NCBI GenBank assembly: GCA_025359505.1
Contig: JANYHH010000018.1
Span: 1 to 34,954, forward strand
Direction of reading: 5' to 3'
Length of the DNA stretch: 34,954 bases
Source of the DNA: Deinococcales bacterium
Lineage (GTDB): Bacteria; Deinococcota; Deinococci; Deinococcales; JAAFIG01
Numbering within the stretch: the first letter of the stretch is position 1; every line of letters starts with the position of its first letter. The notes beneath the pieces were generated by a model. That model had not been told where the DNA came from. It saw nothing but the letters and a program-made list of their open reading frames with translations, and did not search any database. The translations under genes and the position numbers were made by a program. Shown piece after piece: positions 21,486-29,696 of the stretch.

Positions 21486-23692
21486 CCAGACCGTGCGGGC
21501 AACTCGAGGGTCACGGCGTCACTCGAGATCGTGATTCTCACAGCCCCGCCGATCTCGAGCTGCGCGGTCAGCGGGCGTTGACCGGCGGGCAGCGTCACGG
21601 TTTGCGGCGCGTCGCTCAAGTTCACCAGCGTCGTGATCTCGAGCGCTGCGCTGCGGCGGCTAATGCCGAACACGTCCTCGGAAATGCTCGCATCGTTCAA
21701 CCAGTGCGTCTCGAGGGCGTGCCAATCGCGGGTCTCGAGCTTCAGGGTATTGAAGGTTTTCAGCACGTCTTCAATGCCAATCTCGCCGCCGACGAACATC
21801 ATGAACGGGCCCGGCAGCGACATGAACATCAGCGTCAACAGTTGCGTGTGCGCCACGCTGAACTGCTCGCGTCGCCACTTCGCGCCCCAGCTTGGCCACC
21901 AGAACGTATCGTGCGAATCGATGTGATGCGCGGTCATCGCGCCGCGTGGCAGGAACGCATCGCGGTCTTGGATCCAACGCGCCAACCCTCGAGCGTTCCG
22001 CACTCCCCAGCCTCGAGCCTCGAGCGGCTTGGAAACGGCCGTCACCAGCCACTGCTCGTCGTAGTTGTAATTTAAATCCATCGAGCGTCGCAGCAAAATG
22101 CCCGACGGCTCGGTGTAAAGCAGCGCGTCCGGCTTGATGGCTTTCAGCGCGGGGCGCATCTGCTCGAACAATGGCACGCAAGCCAATGTGGACTGGCTGG
22201 CGCGGTGGCGGGCCCAGCTCGCCCAGTTGGGGAAATCGTTGTAGGTCGGTGCGTCGAAGCGAAAACCGTCGATCTCGAGGTCACCGAGTAAAAACTTCAT
22301 CGCATCGATGAAATACGCTTGCCACTCGGGGTTGCGGGCATCGAAGGCTTTGGTGTAAATCCCGGCGACGTTGCCGTGCGAATCCCTGAAGAACCAGTCC
22401 GGGTGCTGCGCGATCAGTGGCGACACCGGCGGGCTGCCCGCTTTCCAGAACGGCTCGAAATCGATGATGTGGCGCGACCACGCGATCAGGTAATCGCTCC
22501 ACTCGCCGACATCAGCCGCGAAGCTGTCCGAGGTCTGCTTGCTGACCAGTTGCGCGTATGGCCCGCCGCGCACGCCATCGGCGGCGGTGGTGATCGACTC
22601 TTGATCCAGCACGCCATGCAGCAGTACATCTAAAATAATGCGAATCCCTTTACGGTGACAGGCAGCGATCAAAGCCCGCATCTGCTCGAGATTCCCGAAC
22701 GACGTGGCAACATCCCAGTAATCGTGGACGTTGTAACTCGGGTACGGCTGGCGCGGCATCAGTTGGATCACGTTGAAACCCAAGCCCGCGATTCGCTCGA
22801 GGTCAGCCGTCAGATCGGAAACTTGCGGATACGGCTCGTAACGGTGATCGGGCCAGAACACCGAGAAGCCAATCTGCGCTTCAAAAATGCTGGCGCTGCC
22901 GATCCACGCGGGCGGGTCTTGCGGCGTGGTGTGACCCAGTGAGCGCAACCACGTTTGGAACAGCGCGGGGAACTCTGCGAACACGGGCACGCGCAGGTCA
23001 ACATCAAACAGATCAACACTTGCACTCGAGACTCGCCCCAGATCACCCGCGAAGTTCGTGGCGATCTCGAGCGTCAGCGCGTGACTGGATTCGCCTTTGA
23101 AGCGAAGATCGCTGACCTCGAGTTCGTGGCGCAACCACAAGCCGACGCAGCCCATGTCGCCCGCGAGGTGCAGCACCGCGCTCGAGCCGCGCAGACCGCC
23201 AATCGCCGAGATGCCCGTCCATGCTGTGACCGTCTCGAGCGGCGTATCTCTGGCCACGCCGTTGCCGGGCGCGTTGACCGTCCACGCGTCACCCTCGAGC
23301 CGAGCGGTCAAGGTCAAGTTGCGAATCAACAAGTCCGATTTAGCGTCACCGTCGATCACGACCCGCAGCGTCAAAGCTGGGCCGTGCCGCCGAAACAGGT
23401 ACTCGAGCCGCGCCGCGACCACGCCGCCGATCAGCACGGGCTGGCTGTACGCGTCGCCGTCACGACTCGAGACCCACGAGGCTGGGGCGCTGATCGTCGC
23501 CCCCGTCAGTGGGTATGCGCCCTTGTCATCCGTGCCGCCCGTCGCAGAGCGCACTTCAGTGCCGCCGACGGTCAGCGTCAAATCGGCAGCCGCAATCTCG
23601 AGCCGCCGATTGCCTAGAATGATTGCGCTCGGTAAGCCGCTCGAGTCGTCTAGCTCGAGCTGGTGCAGGTACTCTGGGTGCTGGGCAATCAT
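21467..23692 (-). CDS. GH13 glycoside hydrolase with N-terminal beta domain
   Basis: The 741-residue protein has about 260 N-terminal residues of beta-rich sequence that I do not recognise, then a GH13 (alpha/beta)8 barrel. The four GH13 motifs are visible: DVLLH (D355), GFRFD with nucleophile D480, YTEPSG with acid/base E528, and HHIDSHD with D595 stabilising the transition state. The C-terminal beta domain ends in LELPARSGVIVRR. No signal peptide is present, so it acts in the cytoplasm on imported alpha-linked oligosaccharide. AAAGGAGAT lies upstream of ATG 23692. It is the last gene of the pgi-pmi-kinase operon. It could be a hydrolase or a transglycosylase/phosphorylase-type GH13. Confidence 0.88.
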   Translation of the reverse strand: MIAQHPEYLHQLELDDSSGLPSAIILGNRRLEIAAADLTLTVGGTEVRSATGGTDDKGAYPLTGATISAPASWVSSRDGDAYSQPVLIGGVVAARLEYLFRRHGPALTLRVVIDGDAKSDLLIRNLTLTARLEGDAWTVNAPGNGVARDTPLETVTAWTGISAIGGLRGSSAVLHLAGDMGCVGLWLRHELEVSDLRFKGESSHALTLEIATNFAGDLGRVSSASVDLFDVDLRVPVFAEFPALFQTWLRSLGHTTPQDPPAWIGSASIFEAQIGFSVFWPDHRYEPYPQVSDLTADLERIAGLGFNVIQLMPRQPYPSYNVHDYWDVATSFGNLEQMRALIAACHRKGIRIILDVLLHGVLDQESITTAADGVRGGPYAQLVSKQTSDSFAADVGEWSDYLIAWSRHIIDFEPFWKAGSPPVSPLIAQHPDWFFRDSHGNVAGIYTKAFDARNPEWQAYFIDAMKFLLGDLEIDGFRFDAPTYNDFPNWASWARHRASQSTLACVPLFEQMRPALKAIKPDALLYTEPSGILLRRSMDLNYNYDEQWLVTAVSKPLEARGWGVRNARGLARWIQDRDAFLPRGAMTAHHIDSHDTFWWPSWGAKWRREQFSVAHTQLLTLMFMSLPGPFMMFVGGEIGIEDVLKTFNTLKLETRDWHALETHWLNDASISEDVFGISRRSAALEITTLVNLSDAPQTVTLPAGQRPLTAQLEIGGAVRITISSDAVTLELPARSGVIVRR

Positions 23693-23798
23693 GGGATCTC
23701 CTTTGGGTATGGCTCGAGGGATGCGGTTTTCGTGTGGGTAGGAAAGTGCGAGGAAGAGACTGTGCTGCTCTCAGGTTCGAGGAGACCGAGTGGCGTGG

Positions 23799-23913
23799 CA
23801 CTCTCACCCCGCCGCTACGCGTCGGCCCTCTCTCGTTTCACGAAAGAGGGCAAATTGTTGTGCGGCTTGGCTCCCTTCTCTCGCCAGCGAGAGAAGGGTT
23901 GGGGATGAGAGTG
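23799..23913. repeat. Nested hairpins between kinase and GH13 genes
   Basis: Two hairpins, GCCCTCT..AGAGGGC (23825-23851) and CCCTTCTCTCGC-CA-GCGAGAGAAGGG (23873-23898, perfect), are enclosed by CACTCTCACCCC (23799) and GGGGATGAGAGTG (23901). This is the shape of REP/MITE-like intergenic elements. It may reduce expression of the downstream GH13 gene. The rest of the 330-bp gap shows no gene. Confidence 0.7.
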
Positions 23914-24022
23914 GGCTGTTGGGCGGCCTGCTCGAGAATCAGAAATACATGTGTGAACGCAATAATCCGCAGGGAGTGGCGAAAAACGCGCCCTTGCAAC
24001 GCGATACCGACGCATACAAGTC

Positions 24023-24982
24023 TCAAATCCTCGCCCGCTCGAGTTTCAATTGCGCGATCACCGCGCTGGGGGCAATCCCGCCCATCGCGAGCAGGCACGC
24101 GCCGAGCACGGGCGGCAGTTCTGGCGAGACGATCCGGCATTGCGGCACGCGCTGGAGCAGCGTGCCTTGCAGCATGTTCTGCACGAGTACGCTCTCGCCA
24201 TACAAACCGCCGACGACCACCAGTTCAAAGCGCTCGAGCCGCAAGTGATGTGCAACTGCCGCGACGCACTGTGCTAATAAATCACTGCCGCGCTCGACGA
24301 TCTCGAGCGCGGTTCCATCGCCATTTGCCGCGCACTCGAGCGTGATCGGCGCGAGCGCGGCGATTTCAGTGCGCGTCAAGCCCTCGACATACAGGCGGTG
24401 CAGCAGGTCATCGGGCTGCGTGACCCGGAGCGTTCTCAGCAGCGCCCCCGCGAGGCTCGAGGTTGGGCCGCGCCCGTCAATCGAGCGCACGCCAGCAATC
24501 AGCCCTTCGCGCCCGAGAAAATAGCCGCTGCCCTCGTCGGAGATCAGCGATCCCCAGCCACCGCTGCGCCACGAATCGCCCGCATCGTTGACGCCGTAGC
24601 AGCTCGAGCCAGTGCCGACGATCAGCACCGCGCCGCTGCGCCCAGCCAGACCGCCCGCCAAGGCGATGCGGCAATCGTGATCCACGCCCGTCTGCTCGGA
24701 CAGCTCGAGCCGCCGTGCGATGCCGTGTACCAGAGCGCGGTCGCGGCTCGACACGACGCCCGCCAAGCCCAGAAACGCGCCCGCGAACGGTTGCGGATCA
24801 CAGTCAGCCACGGCTCGAGCGACGCGCACGGCTTCGGCGATGTTGGCGGTCGCCGCCTCGAGTCCCACATCGTCAATGTTGCTCGGGCCGCTCAAGCCGC
24901 TGCCCAGCACCTGCCCGTTCGCATCGCAGATCGCCGCGAGCGTCTTCGTGCCACCACCATCAATCCCGAGAAAATAACTCAT
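24023..24982 (-). CDS. BadF/BadG-family sugar kinase (N-acetylglucosamine kinase-like)
   Basis: The 319-residue product begins MSYFLGIDGGGTKTLAAICDANGQVLG, the ATPase phosphate-1 motif of the ASKHA fold (residues 6-14). VDHDCRIALAGGLAGRSGAVLIVGTGSSCYGV carries phosphate-2 (GTGSS), and FELVVVGGLYG the adenosine motif. PF01869 members of this length are mostly amino-sugar or hexose kinases in bacteria. In context, with GPI and PMI genes, it probably phosphorylates glucose or mannose released by GH13. ATG 24982 overlaps the PMI stop by four bases (ATGA), giving translational coupling. Confidence 0.83.
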   Translation of the reverse strand: MSYFLGIDGGGTKTLAAICDANGQVLGSGLSGPSNIDDVGLEAATANIAEAVRVARAVADCDPQPFAGAFLGLAGVVSSRDRALVHGIARRLELSEQTGVDHDCRIALAGGLAGRSGAVLIVGTGSSCYGVNDAGDSWRSGGWGSLISDEGSGYFLGREGLIAGVRSIDGRGPTSSLAGALLRTLRVTQPDDLLHRLYVEGLTRTEIAALAPITLECAANGDGTALEIVERGSDLLAQCVAAVAHHLRLERFELVVVGGLYGESVLVQNMLQGTLLQRVPQCRIVSPELPPVLGACLLAMGGIAPSAVIAQLKLERARI

Positions 24983-26760
24983 CGGCTCGAGGGTCGCACG
25001 AAAGCGCGAATCACTTTGGCTTCACCCGCTCCTTCGTTGACGAGGCGGTACGCGCCAGCGGCGGCGGGCACGACGAAGGTTTCAGCGAAATTAAATCGCT
25101 GCCGCACGCCGCCCGAAGTCTCGAGCAGCACCGATGTCCCCTCGACCAGCGCCAGCACGTGGCAGGCGTTTCCGGTGTGCGCCTCGAAGTGCGTTATGAA
25201 CTCGAGCCGCTGAATGTCGTAGAAATGATCCGGGTGCGTCGGCAAGTGCAGCACGCGCCAATCTGCGCCGCTCTCGAGCAGCACGGGCTGCGAAATCAAC
25301 TCGCGTACCGCACGGCCGCGTCTCGAGAAATCGAGGTTTTCAAAAGCCCGCTCAATATTCATTGGGCGCGGCTTGCCGTCCAAATCCAATCGCAGCCAGT
25401 CGTACATCTTGAAGGTGAAAATGTACGGTGTGGCGCTGATTTCTAGCACCAAACTGCCCGCGCCGGAGCAGTGAATCGTGCCGTGCGGAATCAGAAACAA
25501 GTCGTGTTTGTGCGCCGCAAAGCGCTGCACAAACTTGTCTACCTCGAGCGGCGTGCTGTCGCGGTGACTGGTCTCGAGCGCGGATTTGAAAACGGCTGGC
25601 TCGAGGTCGGCTTGGAAGCCCAAGTAAACCTCTGCGTCCGGTACGCAGTCCAGGATGTAATAGGTTTCGTCCTGCGTGAACGTCTCGCCGAAATGCCGCG
25701 CTGCGTACTCGGGGCTGGGATGCACCTGCACCGACAGGTTGCCGCCGCGAATCGTGTCCAGCCAATCGAAGCGAATCGGGAATTCGTACCCGAAGCGCTC
25801 ACTGGCGTCGCCCAGCACGGCGCGACTGTCAAAATACATCAAGAAATCAAAACTCACCTCGAGCAGATGCTGGTCGCTCGAGAAGGTAATCCCGTTCTCT
25901 GGCGTTATCAGCTCGAAGCTCCACGCGTAATTCGGCGCGTCCTGCGGCAGCTCTGGCACGTGCGCCTTGATCCACTGCCCGCCCCACGGGCCCGGCTCGA
26001 ACCACGGGCGGGCGCGGAAGACATTGCGGGTCATCGTTCCCAGCGCTGCCCTGAAATCAGCACCAAGCATGACCGCCGGGTCGCTCGGGCGCTGCGCGTC
26101 CACGATCACGTCAATCCGCTCGAGGAGCTGGGCTTTGTGCACGTTCAGCACGATCCAGTCCACGAAGTACATCCGCTTATACGTCGTCTTCGCGTCCCTC
26201 ACCGTACTCGAGCCGAGGTTGCAAACGCGTTCAGCACGGGTGCGAAATTGAATCTCGTTTTTTGGCACGTCCAAATACACCAGCGTCCCCGCCCAACCCG
26301 CCAGCGCTGCGCCACAGCCGTAGATCAAGCTGATTTCGGCGCTCGAGTCTGAGTGCAACTCCTCGAGTTTCGCGGGGTCGAAGAAATCCGCGAGCGCACC
26401 CGTGAAGCGCGTGCCGAAGATCGGGTCGTCACCGCCCAGAAACGGCGCGACCAGCCGCTCGAGCTGATCGGCGGGCAGCAGCGCGTCGTCCACACTCACC
26501 CAAGCGCACGTCACCCCTCGAGCCGCGAAGACCGCTGTGATACCTGTTTTCACCTCATCCCAGAACACGCCGCCGTACCCGTCCAGCACGACTCGAGTTG
26601 AATACGTGAACAGGTCAGCCAGCGCTTCAAAACCCGTGGTGATTTTGCTAGCGCCGACATCGAAACTCGGGTAAAGGTCGTACATCCCGACGCTCGAGGG
26701 TGCGTGCGTAGCAGGCGCGAGGGCTTGCGTGGTTTTGCGCCAGCTTGCTGGATCGCTCAC
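24979..26760 (-). CDS. Class I mannose-6-phosphate isomerase with extra N-terminal domain
   Basis: A 593-residue protein. The C-terminal part is a type I phosphomannose isomerase: GGNLSVQVHPSPEYAARHF with the metal-binding QVHP at residues 345-348, DETYYILDCVPDAEVYLGF, and IPHGTIHCSGAGSLVLEIS (424-442). It converts mannose-6-P and fructose-6-P. Residues from about 40 to 220 form a separate domain resembling a P-loop sugar or uridine kinase that has lost its P-loop: TRVVLDGYGGVFWDEV takes the place of GxxGxGK, then VSVDDALLP and a LVYLDVPKNEIQFRTRAE strand. GTG 26760 overlaps the preceding stop (GTGA). I recall long class I isomerases with a similar front domain, whose role is unclear. Confidence 0.83.
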   Translation of the reverse strand: MSDPASWRKTTQALAPATHAPSSVGMYDLYPSFDVGASKITTGFEALADLFTYSTRVVLDGYGGVFWDEVKTGITAVFAARGVTCAWVSVDDALLPADQLERLVAPFLGGDDPIFGTRFTGALADFFDPAKLEELHSDSSAEISLIYGCGAALAGWAGTLVYLDVPKNEIQFRTRAERVCNLGSSTVRDAKTTYKRMYFVDWIVLNVHKAQLLERIDVIVDAQRPSDPAVMLGADFRAALGTMTRNVFRARPWFEPGPWGGQWIKAHVPELPQDAPNYAWSFELITPENGITFSSDQHLLEVSFDFLMYFDSRAVLGDASERFGYEFPIRFDWLDTIRGGNLSVQVHPSPEYAARHFGETFTQDETYYILDCVPDAEVYLGFQADLEPAVFKSALETSHRDSTPLEVDKFVQRFAAHKHDLFLIPHGTIHCSGAGSLVLEISATPYIFTFKMYDWLRLDLDGKPRPMNIERAFENLDFSRRGRAVRELISQPVLLESGADWRVLHLPTHPDHFYDIQRLEFITHFEAHTGNACHVLALVEGTSVLLETSGGVRQRFNFAETFVVPAAAGAYRLVNEGAGEAKVIRAFVRPSSR

Positions 26761-27155
26761 GCGCCGTCCCCGCTGGCCGGGCGCTCGTAATCGTCCGAGT
26801 AGCGCGTGATGTCCTCTTGCTGCCAATTGCCAAACGCGACCTCGAGCACGCGCACTTCTGGCCCCCGGCTCGAGAGGCGGTGCTGGGATTGCGCGGGAAT
26901 CCACAGCTCATCGCCCGCGCTCGGGTGAAGGATAGCGTCGTCGATCTGCACCTCCGCGCCGTCGTCCAGCACGATCCACAACTCAGCCCGCCCGGTGTGC
27001 GATTGCAGGCTCAGCCGCTGCCCCGCTTTGACGGTCATCAGGCTGACGGTCACATCGCTGTTGTTGGCGTACTGCTTGAACGATCCCCACGGGCGCGTGA
27101 CCAACGCCACGTCAGGCTGCGCGTCGGGAATCGGTTTGGTGACGAATTCGCTCAT
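26757..27155 (-). CDS. Cupin, mannose-6-phosphate isomerase type II-like
   Basis: A 132-residue single-domain cupin: VTRPWGSFKQYANNSDVTVSLMTVKAGQRLSLQSHTGRAELWIVLDDGAEVQIDDAILHPSAGDELWIPAQSQHRLSSRG. The RPWGSF start and S(L)QSHxxRAExW motif are those of the isomerase domain of type II PMI/GDP-mannose pyrophosphorylase (PF01050). The nucleotidyltransferase half is absent. With a class I isomerase gene next to it, it may isomerise a different sugar phosphate. The start is ATG 27155, 6 bp after the GPI gene; the stop overlaps the next GTG. Confidence 0.8.
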   Translation of the reverse strand: MSEFVTKPIPDAQPDVALVTRPWGSFKQYANNSDVTVSLMTVKAGQRLSLQSHTGRAELWIVLDDGAEVQIDDAILHPSAGDELWIPAQSQHRLSSRGPEVRVLEVAFGNWQQEDITRYSDDYERPASGDGA

Positions 27156-27160
27156 GGGGT

Positions 27161-27790
27161 TTACTCCTTCGCGCCATTCTCGAGGTCTGCACGCAGGGTC
27201 TCGAGCCGAATCGTCTCGAGCCAGTCTTTGCGCCGCATCACGGTCGCTTTGCCGCCTTGCTCGATCACGACTTGCCTGAAATTACTTTGCGCGATTGCGG
27301 CGTAATCGTGACCGGCTTTGGCTGGGTAAATCCCTAAATACGTCAGCGGCTCGAGTCCCGTGTTGACCGTGCGGTGCGCGGTGTGACCCGGCACGTAAAC
27401 AATCGCATTCGCCTCGAGTGGCACGGCTGCATCTGTGCCATCTTCACCCTCGAGCAGCATCATGCCGCTGCCAGATAGTCCAATGTAAATCTCCGCCGCC
27501 TCGCGCCACGAATGGAGGTGGCCACGCGTGAGGTGGTACTCCGCGCCAATTTTACCCGGCATGACCATGCCCAGCCCAATGTGCAAATCCCCGTCACCGC
27601 CCCCCAGCTCGAGGCTCGAGACGCTGTAAATCACGGCGTCAAGTCGCTCGAGAGCAGCCTTGAAGGCGGGCGAGTCGGCGTAGCAACCCTCGAGCTGACT
27701 GAGCTTGCGCTCTGTGACAGGTGCGCCAGCTATTGCCGCGCTGTGCGGGTCGAAGTGCCGGAAAAATTGCTCGAGTGGGGGCATCTGCAT
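27161..27790 (-). CDS. Cupin-type glucose-6-phosphate isomerase
   Basis: The 209-residue product matches the archaeal-type GPI family (PF06560): YHLTRGHLHSWREAAEIYIGLSGSGMMLLEGEDG contains the metal-binding HxH...E set, and YVPGHTAHRTVNTGLEPLTYLGIYPAKAGHDY the later His. It interconverts glucose-6-P and fructose-6-P, and is unrelated to the usual bacterial Pgi. ATG 27790 has AGGA 6 nt upstream; ATG 27784 is in frame. It is the first gene of the five-gene operon and divergent from the DeoR gene. Confidence 0.86.
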   Translation of the reverse strand: MQMPPLEQFFRHFDPHSAAIAGAPVTERKLSQLEGCYADSPAFKAALERLDAVIYSVSSLELGGGDGDLHIGLGMVMPGKIGAEYHLTRGHLHSWREAAEIYIGLSGSGMMLLEGEDGTDAAVPLEANAIVYVPGHTAHRTVNTGLEPLTYLGIYPAKAGHDYAAIAQSNFRQVVIEQGGKATVMRRKDWLETIRLETLRADLENGAKE

Positions 27791-27845
27791 CGTGATTCCT
27801 GAGTCCTTTTCGAGCGATGATTTTAATGCTAAGCTGAATGCCTCA

Positions 27846-27873
27846 ATATATAACAAAATATAACGTCTTAGCA
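27846..27873 (-). promoter_or_regulatory. Sugar operon promoter and direct-repeat operator
   Basis: On the minus strand TTGCTA (27868-27873) and TATATA/TATATT near 27846-27851 make a promoter with 16-18 bp spacing. On the plus strand ATATAAC occurs at 27848-27854 and 27858-27864, ten bp apart, one helical turn. A GCTAAG (27828) / CTTAGC (27867) inverted pair brackets it. Direct repeats of this kind are typical DeoR-family operators. Confidence 0.55.
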
Positions 27874-27883
27874 AATCGTTTGA

Positions 27884-27913
27884 TTGACTGCCCACGCCCC
27901 AGCACAGTATTCT
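27884..27913 (+). promoter_or_regulatory. DeoR gene promoter
   Basis: TTGACT (27884-27889), 18-bp spacer, TATTCT (27908-27913). It is divergent from the sugar operon promoter and lies just beside its operator, so autoregulation is likely. Confidence 0.5.
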
Positions 27914-27933
27914 CGCGCTCGAGGACGCAAAAA

Positions 27934-28728
27934 ATGCCGAGCAGCAGCACTGGCGCGAAAATCCTGACCGAGCAGCGCCGCACGATCATCGCCGATCTCG
28001 TCGCGCAGCAGGGCAGCGTCACGGCTGAAGAGTTGGGGAAGCGCTTCGCGGTTTCGCACATGACGATTTACCGCGATCTCAAAATGCTCGAGGCGGACAG
28101 CAAACTGCGCTTCGTGCGCGGCGGCGCGGTGCGCGACGCGCCTGACACCAGCGAACCCATTTACTCCAGCAAACGCCGCGTCCACAAAAAGCAAAAAGAA
28201 CTGATCGCCGCTTACGCCGCCAAGCATTTCATTACCGATGGCGACTTTGTGATTCTCGAGGCTGGAACGACCGTCTCACTGATGGTCAAATCCCTGCGCT
28301 TCAAGCACCTAACCGTGATGACCAATGGCTTAGAAACCGTCAACGAAGCCGCGACGATGCTGCCAGAACTGACCGTGATGTGCAGCGGCGGCATCCTGCG
28401 CGACGCCTCGCACACCTTCGTCGGCCCGCAAGCCGAGCAGTTTTTCAGAGAAATGCGCTGCAAAACCCTCTTCCTCGGCGCGAGCGGACTGACTTTGGAG
28501 GGTGGCATCACCGACCCCAACCCGCTCGAGATTCAAGTCAAACGCGCCATGGCCACCAGCGTAGACCGCGTGGTGCTGCTGCTCGACTCGAGCAAATTTG
28601 GGCTGCGCTCCACGTCGCTGCTGCTGCCCGTGACGCAGATTCACACGCTCATCACCGACGCGGGAGCGCCGCAGAGCGACGTGGACGAGCTGCGGGCCTT
28701 GGGTGTGGACGTTCGCATCGCCCGCTGA
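27934..28728 (+). CDS. DeoR-family transcriptional regulator
   Basis: A 264-residue protein. The N-terminal helix-turn-helix is EQRRTIIADLVAQQGSVTAEELGKRFAVSHMTIYRDLKMLEADSKLRFVRGGAV, the DeoR signature. The C-terminal DeoRC sensor domain contains ITDGDFVILEAGTTVSLMVKSL, LTVMTNGLETVNE, MCSGGILRDASHTFVGPQAEQFF and the LLLDSSKFG motif. DeoR proteins usually bind a phosphorylated sugar. ATG 27934 has GAGG upstream. It sits between the isomerase operon and the transport operon and probably controls both. Confidence 0.9.
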   Translation: MPSSSTGAKILTEQRRTIIADLVAQQGSVTAEELGKRFAVSHMTIYRDLKMLEADSKLRFVRGGAVRDAPDTSEPIYSSKRRVHKKQKELIAAYAAKHFITDGDFVILEAGTTVSLMVKSLRFKHLTVMTNGLETVNEAATMLPELTVMCSGGILRDASHTFVGPQAEQFFREMRCKTLFLGASGLTLEGGITDPNPLEIQVKRAMATSVDRVVLLLDSSKFGLRSTSLLLPVTQIHTLITDAGAPQSDVDELRALGVDVRIAR

Positions 28729-28755
28729 AATTGGCGGCTCGAGGCTCGATGTTTT

Positions 28756-28893
28756 GCCCTTTCGCCTCTCCCTGCGGGAGAGGCCGCCGAAGGCGGGTGA
28801 GGGGGCGAGCGCAGCGAGTTGCCTTTGACCTTAAACGTCAAGTTCAAGTGCGTTCGCTGCGCTCACCCCCTCACCCGCAGGGAGAGGCGAAGG
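28756..28893. repeat. Inverted pair of GC-rich repeat elements
   Basis: The left element (28756-28817) and right element (28851-28893) are inverted copies: both contain TTCGCCTCTCCCTGCGGG and GGGTGAGGGGG(C/T)GAGCGCAGCGA when read outward to inward. The left arm has an extra piece, AGAGGCCGCCGAAGGC. About 33 bp separates them. It lies between the convergent deoR and dehydrogenase genes and could terminate both, or be a MITE-like element. Confidence 0.8.
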
Positions 28894-28910
28894 GGCAGCA
28901 CATGTAACTT

Positions 28911-29696
28911 TTAGCGCTTAATCATGAACCCGCCGTCGACATTCAGCGCCGTCCCCGTGATAAACGACGCTCTGCTCGAGGTCAAGAACACGGCCGCGTC
29001 CGCGATTTCGCTCGGCGCGGCCATCCGCCCGAGCACGTGCGCGTCGCGGGCTTGCTGCTCGAGCAGGCTGGGATCAGCGGCGCTCCGCATGGCTTGGTGC
29101 GTGAAGCCCGCATCGACCCAGCCGGGGCAGATCGCGTTGACGCGAATGCCATGCGGCCCGAGTTCCTGCGCGATGCCGTAGGTCAGGCTCAGCACCGCGC
29201 CTTTGCTAGCGGTGTACGCGAAGCTGCCGTCGGAACCGACGAACGCCGAGACCGAGGACAGATTGACGATTGACCCGCCGCCAGCGGCTTTCAGAACAGG
29301 CACAGCGTATTTGCAGGCCAGAAAAACGCCTTTGACGTTCACAGCCATCAGGTCGTCCCAGTCGCGCTCGAGCATCGCGTCCACACGTCCTTGGCGCAGA
29401 ATGCCCGCCGCGTTGACGAGCGAAGTCAAGCGCCCAAAGTGCGTGGCGGCTCGAGTCACTGCGCTCGAGACTTCGCTGGCACTAGTGATGTCTGCCGCGA
29501 CCGCCAACACTCGAGCACCTGCCGCTGCCAGTTCAGCCTCGAGCGCGTCCAAGGCGTCGCCGGGACGGTCGAGCAAGGCGACGGCTGCGCCTTCACGCAC
29601 GAAAGCGCGGGCGATGCTCGAGCCGATCCCGCCCGCCGCGCCCGCAATCAACGCGACCTGCCCCTCGAGCTGCCCGCTCATGTTTTGACCGTTCAT
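28911..29696 (-). CDS. Short-chain dehydrogenase/reductase
   Basis: A 261-residue classical SDR. The coenzyme motif is GAAGGIG (residues 19-25), followed by NAAG (95-98), the catalytic Ser at LSS (147-148), and YTASK (Y161, K165). The closing FITGTALNVDGGFMIKR is typical of 3-oxoacyl-reductase-like and gluconate or glucose dehydrogenase-like SDRs. As the last gene of the sugar transport operon it probably oxidises or reduces the imported sugar or a polyol. ATG 29696 overlaps the permease stop by four bases (ATGA). Confidence 0.88.
   Translation of the reverse strand: MNGQNMSGQLEGQVALIAGAAGGIGSSIARAFVREGAAVALLDRPGDALDALEAELAAAGARVLAVAADITSASEVSSAVTRAATHFGRLTSLVNAAGILRQGRVDAMLERDWDDLMAVNVKGVFLACKYAVPVLKAAGGGSIVNLSSVSAFVGSDGSFAYTASKGAVLSLTYGIAQELGPHGIRVNAICPGWVDAGFTHQAMRSAADPSLLEQQARDAHVLGRMAAPSEIADAAVFLTSSRASFITGTALNVDGGFMIKR

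Noticed and set aside
21892..23741. Several plus-strand frames opposite the GH13 gene
   Set aside because: They are antisense to an enzyme with all four GH13 motifs and show no domain features.
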